This document shows positions 62,309-64,000 of a stretch of DNA of 64,000 nt, one piece after another (position 1 is the first letter of the stretch; every line of letters starts with the position of its first letter). This DNA is from CAVRXQ01 sp963838845 (GTDB taxonomy: Bacteria > Actinomycetota > Acidimicrobiia > Acidimicrobiales > Bog-793): contig CAWISR010000003.1 in the NCBI GenBank assembly GCA_963838845.1, positions 744,001-808,000 of the forward strand, read 5' to 3'. A model generated the notes under the pieces. It made no database searches, was not told the origin of the DNA, and saw only the letters and a program-made list of their open reading frames with translations. The translations under genes and the position numbers were made by a program.

Positions 62309-62361
62309 ACCCAGAAATTACCGAAGACGTGCGGTCCTCGGGTTGGGCGAACGAAGACGAC

Positions 62362-64000
62362 CTAGCTGACCCGTGGGTCGGGCAGCTCAGGGTCGATTCC
62401 GTATTCCTCGATGGCGCGCGTCACCTCGTCCGGCTTCGCGTTCCCCTGCTGCGCGAGCGCGGCGAGCACGGCGACGACGATGTGCTCCGCGTCGGTCTCG
62501 AAGTGGCGACGGAGGGCCTCCCTCGTGTCGGAGCGGCCGAACCCGTCCGTTCCGAGCGGCGTGAACGGCGTCCGTACGAAGCGTCCTATCTGGTCGGGAA
62601 CCGCCTTCAAGAAGTCCGTCACCGCGACGATCGGTCCGTACGTCCCGGCGAGGGCTTCCGTGACGTAGGGCACGCGCGGCTCCTCGTTCGGGTGCAGTCG
62701 GTTCCATCGCTCGACCTCGAGCGCCTCTTCCCGCAGCGTCTTGTAGCTCGTGACCGACCAGGTCTCCGCCGAGACGTTCCAGTGTTCGGCGAGCATTTCG
62801 CGAGCCTGTTGCGCCGCTTTCCACGCCGTCCCCGAAAACAAGATCGTCGCGAGGCGCGGCGGCACGTCCGTCGACGCGACTTCGGCGGGTGGCGCGTAGC
62901 GGTACGTGCCGCGGATCGCCCCCTCGACGATCTGCACTCCCTCGTCGCCGCCCGGGAGCGACGGCATCGGGTAGTTCTCGTTGTAGAGGGTCAGGTAATA
63001 GAAGATGTCCTGTCCGTCGGGCCAGTACATCTTCCGGATGCCGTGTTCGATGATCGCCGCCACCTCGTACGCGAAGGCCGGGTCATAGGCGCGCACGTTC
63101 GGGACCACCGACGCGAGCAGGTGAGAGTGACCGTCTTCGTGCTGGAGACCCTCGCCCGACATCGTCGTGCGCCCGGCGGTGCAGCCGATGAGAAAACCGC
63201 GTCCGCGCGCGTCCGCGAGCTGCCAGATCATGTCGCCGACGCGTTGGAAACCGAACATCGAATAGAACAGGAAGAAGGGCAGCATCGGCTGCGACCATGT
63301 CGCGTAGGACGTCGACGCGGCGAGGAAGCTCGCCATCGCGCCGGCCTCGGTGATGCCCTCTTCGAGGATTTGGCCGTTTGTCGCCTCGCTGTAGCGCATC
63401 AGCAGCCCGGCGTCGACGGGCGTGTAGCGCTGACCTTCCGGCGAGTAGATCTGCACTTCAGAAAAGAGCGCATCGAGTCCGAAGGTGCGGCCCTCGTCGG
63501 GGATAATCGGCACGACGTAGCGGCCGATCTGCGGATCGCGCAGCAGGTTGCGCAACAGGCGCGCGAATCCCATCGTCGTCGAGACTGACTGGCCGCGCGA
63601 ACCGTCGCGGAACTCGGCGAAGACGTCGTCCGACGGCGTCGGCAGCCCGGTCACGCCGGCGTCCCGCACGACGCGACTCGGGAGCGAGCCGCCTTGTGTG
63701 CGGATGCGGCTTATCAGGTACTCGAACTCGGCGGAGCCCTCTTCCGGCCGGAAGTACGGCGGCCGTTCCGCGTCGAGCTCGTGCTCGGGGATCTCGGGTT
63801 GAAGGTAGAGCCGGTCGCGCAGCGCGCGCAGCTGATCCTTGGTCATCTTCTTGATCTGGTGCGTCGCGTTGCGGGCCTCGATCTCGGGACCGAGGGTCCA
63901 TCCTTTGATCGTCTTCGCCAAGATCGCGGTCGGCGCGCCGATGTGCTCGACCGCCGCCTTGTACGCCGCGTAGAGCTTGCGGTAGTCGTGTCCGCCTCGG
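62362..64000 (-). CDS. aceE: Pyruvate dehydrogenase E1 component, homodimeric AceE type (C-terminal part, partial)
   Basis: The gene runs off the right edge; about 546 C-terminal residues of roughly 900 are present. It begins in the window with YRKLYAAYKAAVEHIGAPTA and ILAKTIKGWTLG. Further marks are IPDEGRTFGLDALF, GITEAGAMASFLAASTSYAT, GEGLQHEDGHSHLLAS and SGTAWKAAQQAREMLAEHWN. It decarboxylates pyruvate with TPP for the pyruvate dehydrogenase complex. ThiE lies two genes downstream, which may be chance. The frame is uninterrupted to the window edge; a TTG at 63921 is internal, not the start. Confidence 0.95.
   Translation of the reverse strand, partial: RGGHDYRKLYAAYKAAVEHIGAPTAILAKTIKGWTLGPEIEARNATHQIKKMTKDQLRALRDRLYLQPEIPEHELDAERPPYFRPEEGSAEFEYLISRIRTQGGSLPSRVVRDAGVTGLPTPSDDVFAEFRDGSRGQSVSTTMGFARLLRNLLRDPQIGRYVVPIIPDEGRTFGLDALFSEVQIYSPEGQRYTPVDAGLLMRYSEATNGQILEEGITEAGAMASFLAASTSYATWSQPMLPFFLFYSMFGFQRVGDMIWQLADARGRGFLIGCTAGRTTMSGEGLQHEDGHSHLLASVVPNVRAYDPAFAYEVAAIIEHGIRKMYWPDGQDIFYYLTLYNENYPMPSLPGGDEGVQIVEGAIRGTYRYAPPAEVASTDVPPRLATILFSGTAWKAAQQAREMLAEHWNVSAETWSVTSYKTLREEALEVERWNRLHPNEEPRVPYVTEALAGTYGPIVAVTDFLKAVPDQIGRFVRTPFTPLGTDGFGRSDTREALRRHFETDAEHIVVAVLAALAQQGNAKPDEVTRAIEEYGIDPELPDPRVS

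Overview
This window is GC-rich chromosomal DNA from an actinobacterium, most likely of the class Acidimicrobiia or a close relative. The evidence is the conserved order carB-pyrD-pyrF-mihF-gmk-rpoZ-coaBC-metK-priA, an actinobacterial-type integration host factor, a helicase-degenerate PriA, the rpsO-pnp-M16 peptidase block, ribonuclease J beside dapA, a WhiG/FliA-type sigma factor, and heavy use of GTG/TTG starts with 4-base stop/start overlaps. The class assignment is inference. I saw no rRNA, tRNA, CRISPR array, transposase or phage gene.

Layout. (1) 1-10.1 kb: pyrimidine synthesis (carB C-terminal part, pyrD, pyrF), mihF, gmk, rpoZ, coaBC, metK, a PriA-like protein, then an ECF sigma factor coupled to an unusual alkyltransferase whose Ada-type zinc domain sits at the C terminus. 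(2) 10.1-14.6 kb: rpsO, a structured leader, pnp, an M16 peptidase. (3) 14.6-36.7 kb: a block that separates the M16 gene from dapB. It holds two Opp/Dpp-type peptide importers (one 5-gene minus-strand set; one with tandem binding-protein paralogues, two permeases and an opposing double ATPase), a TauE/SafE exporter, an FtsX-like giant permease and a DHA2 drug exporter. (4) 36.7-42.5 kb: dapB, an MFS exporter, a small two-helix membrane protein, dapA and rnj. (5) 42.5-50 kb: a methyltransferase-like membrane protein, an aldo/keto reductase, a WhiG/FliA-type sigma factor divergent from a membrane GGDEF-EAL c-di-GMP enzyme, an acyltransferase-like gene overlapping the latter tail to tail, and a Gfo/Idh oxidoreductase. 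(6) 50-58.4 kb: ftsK with candidate small genes on both sides, a DinB-like protein, a large membrane protein, sufC-sufS-sufU, and a glyoxalase II-like hydrolase. (7) 58.4-64 kb: a lower-GC secreted NHL/FN3 protein, a small structured RNA/ORF element with an extraordinarily long Shine-Dalgarno match, thiE, an HhH-GPD protein and the C-terminal part of aceE.

Two cautions. Four housekeeping genes (pyrD, rpoZ, coaBC, pnp) are broken by seven apparent single-base insertions, all in short G/C runs or CG repeats. Removing them restores exact family-length frames, so they look like sequence errors rather than biology. Several genes also lack a normal start and would begin with CTG in a CTGA overlap.

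Most interesting items: the 14-codon ORF/RNA at 60.8 kb; the sigma factor/permuted-Ada pair at 8.65-10.1 kb; the divergent WhiG-type sigma and c-di-GMP enzyme pair; and the twin leaders of the duplicated binding proteins.
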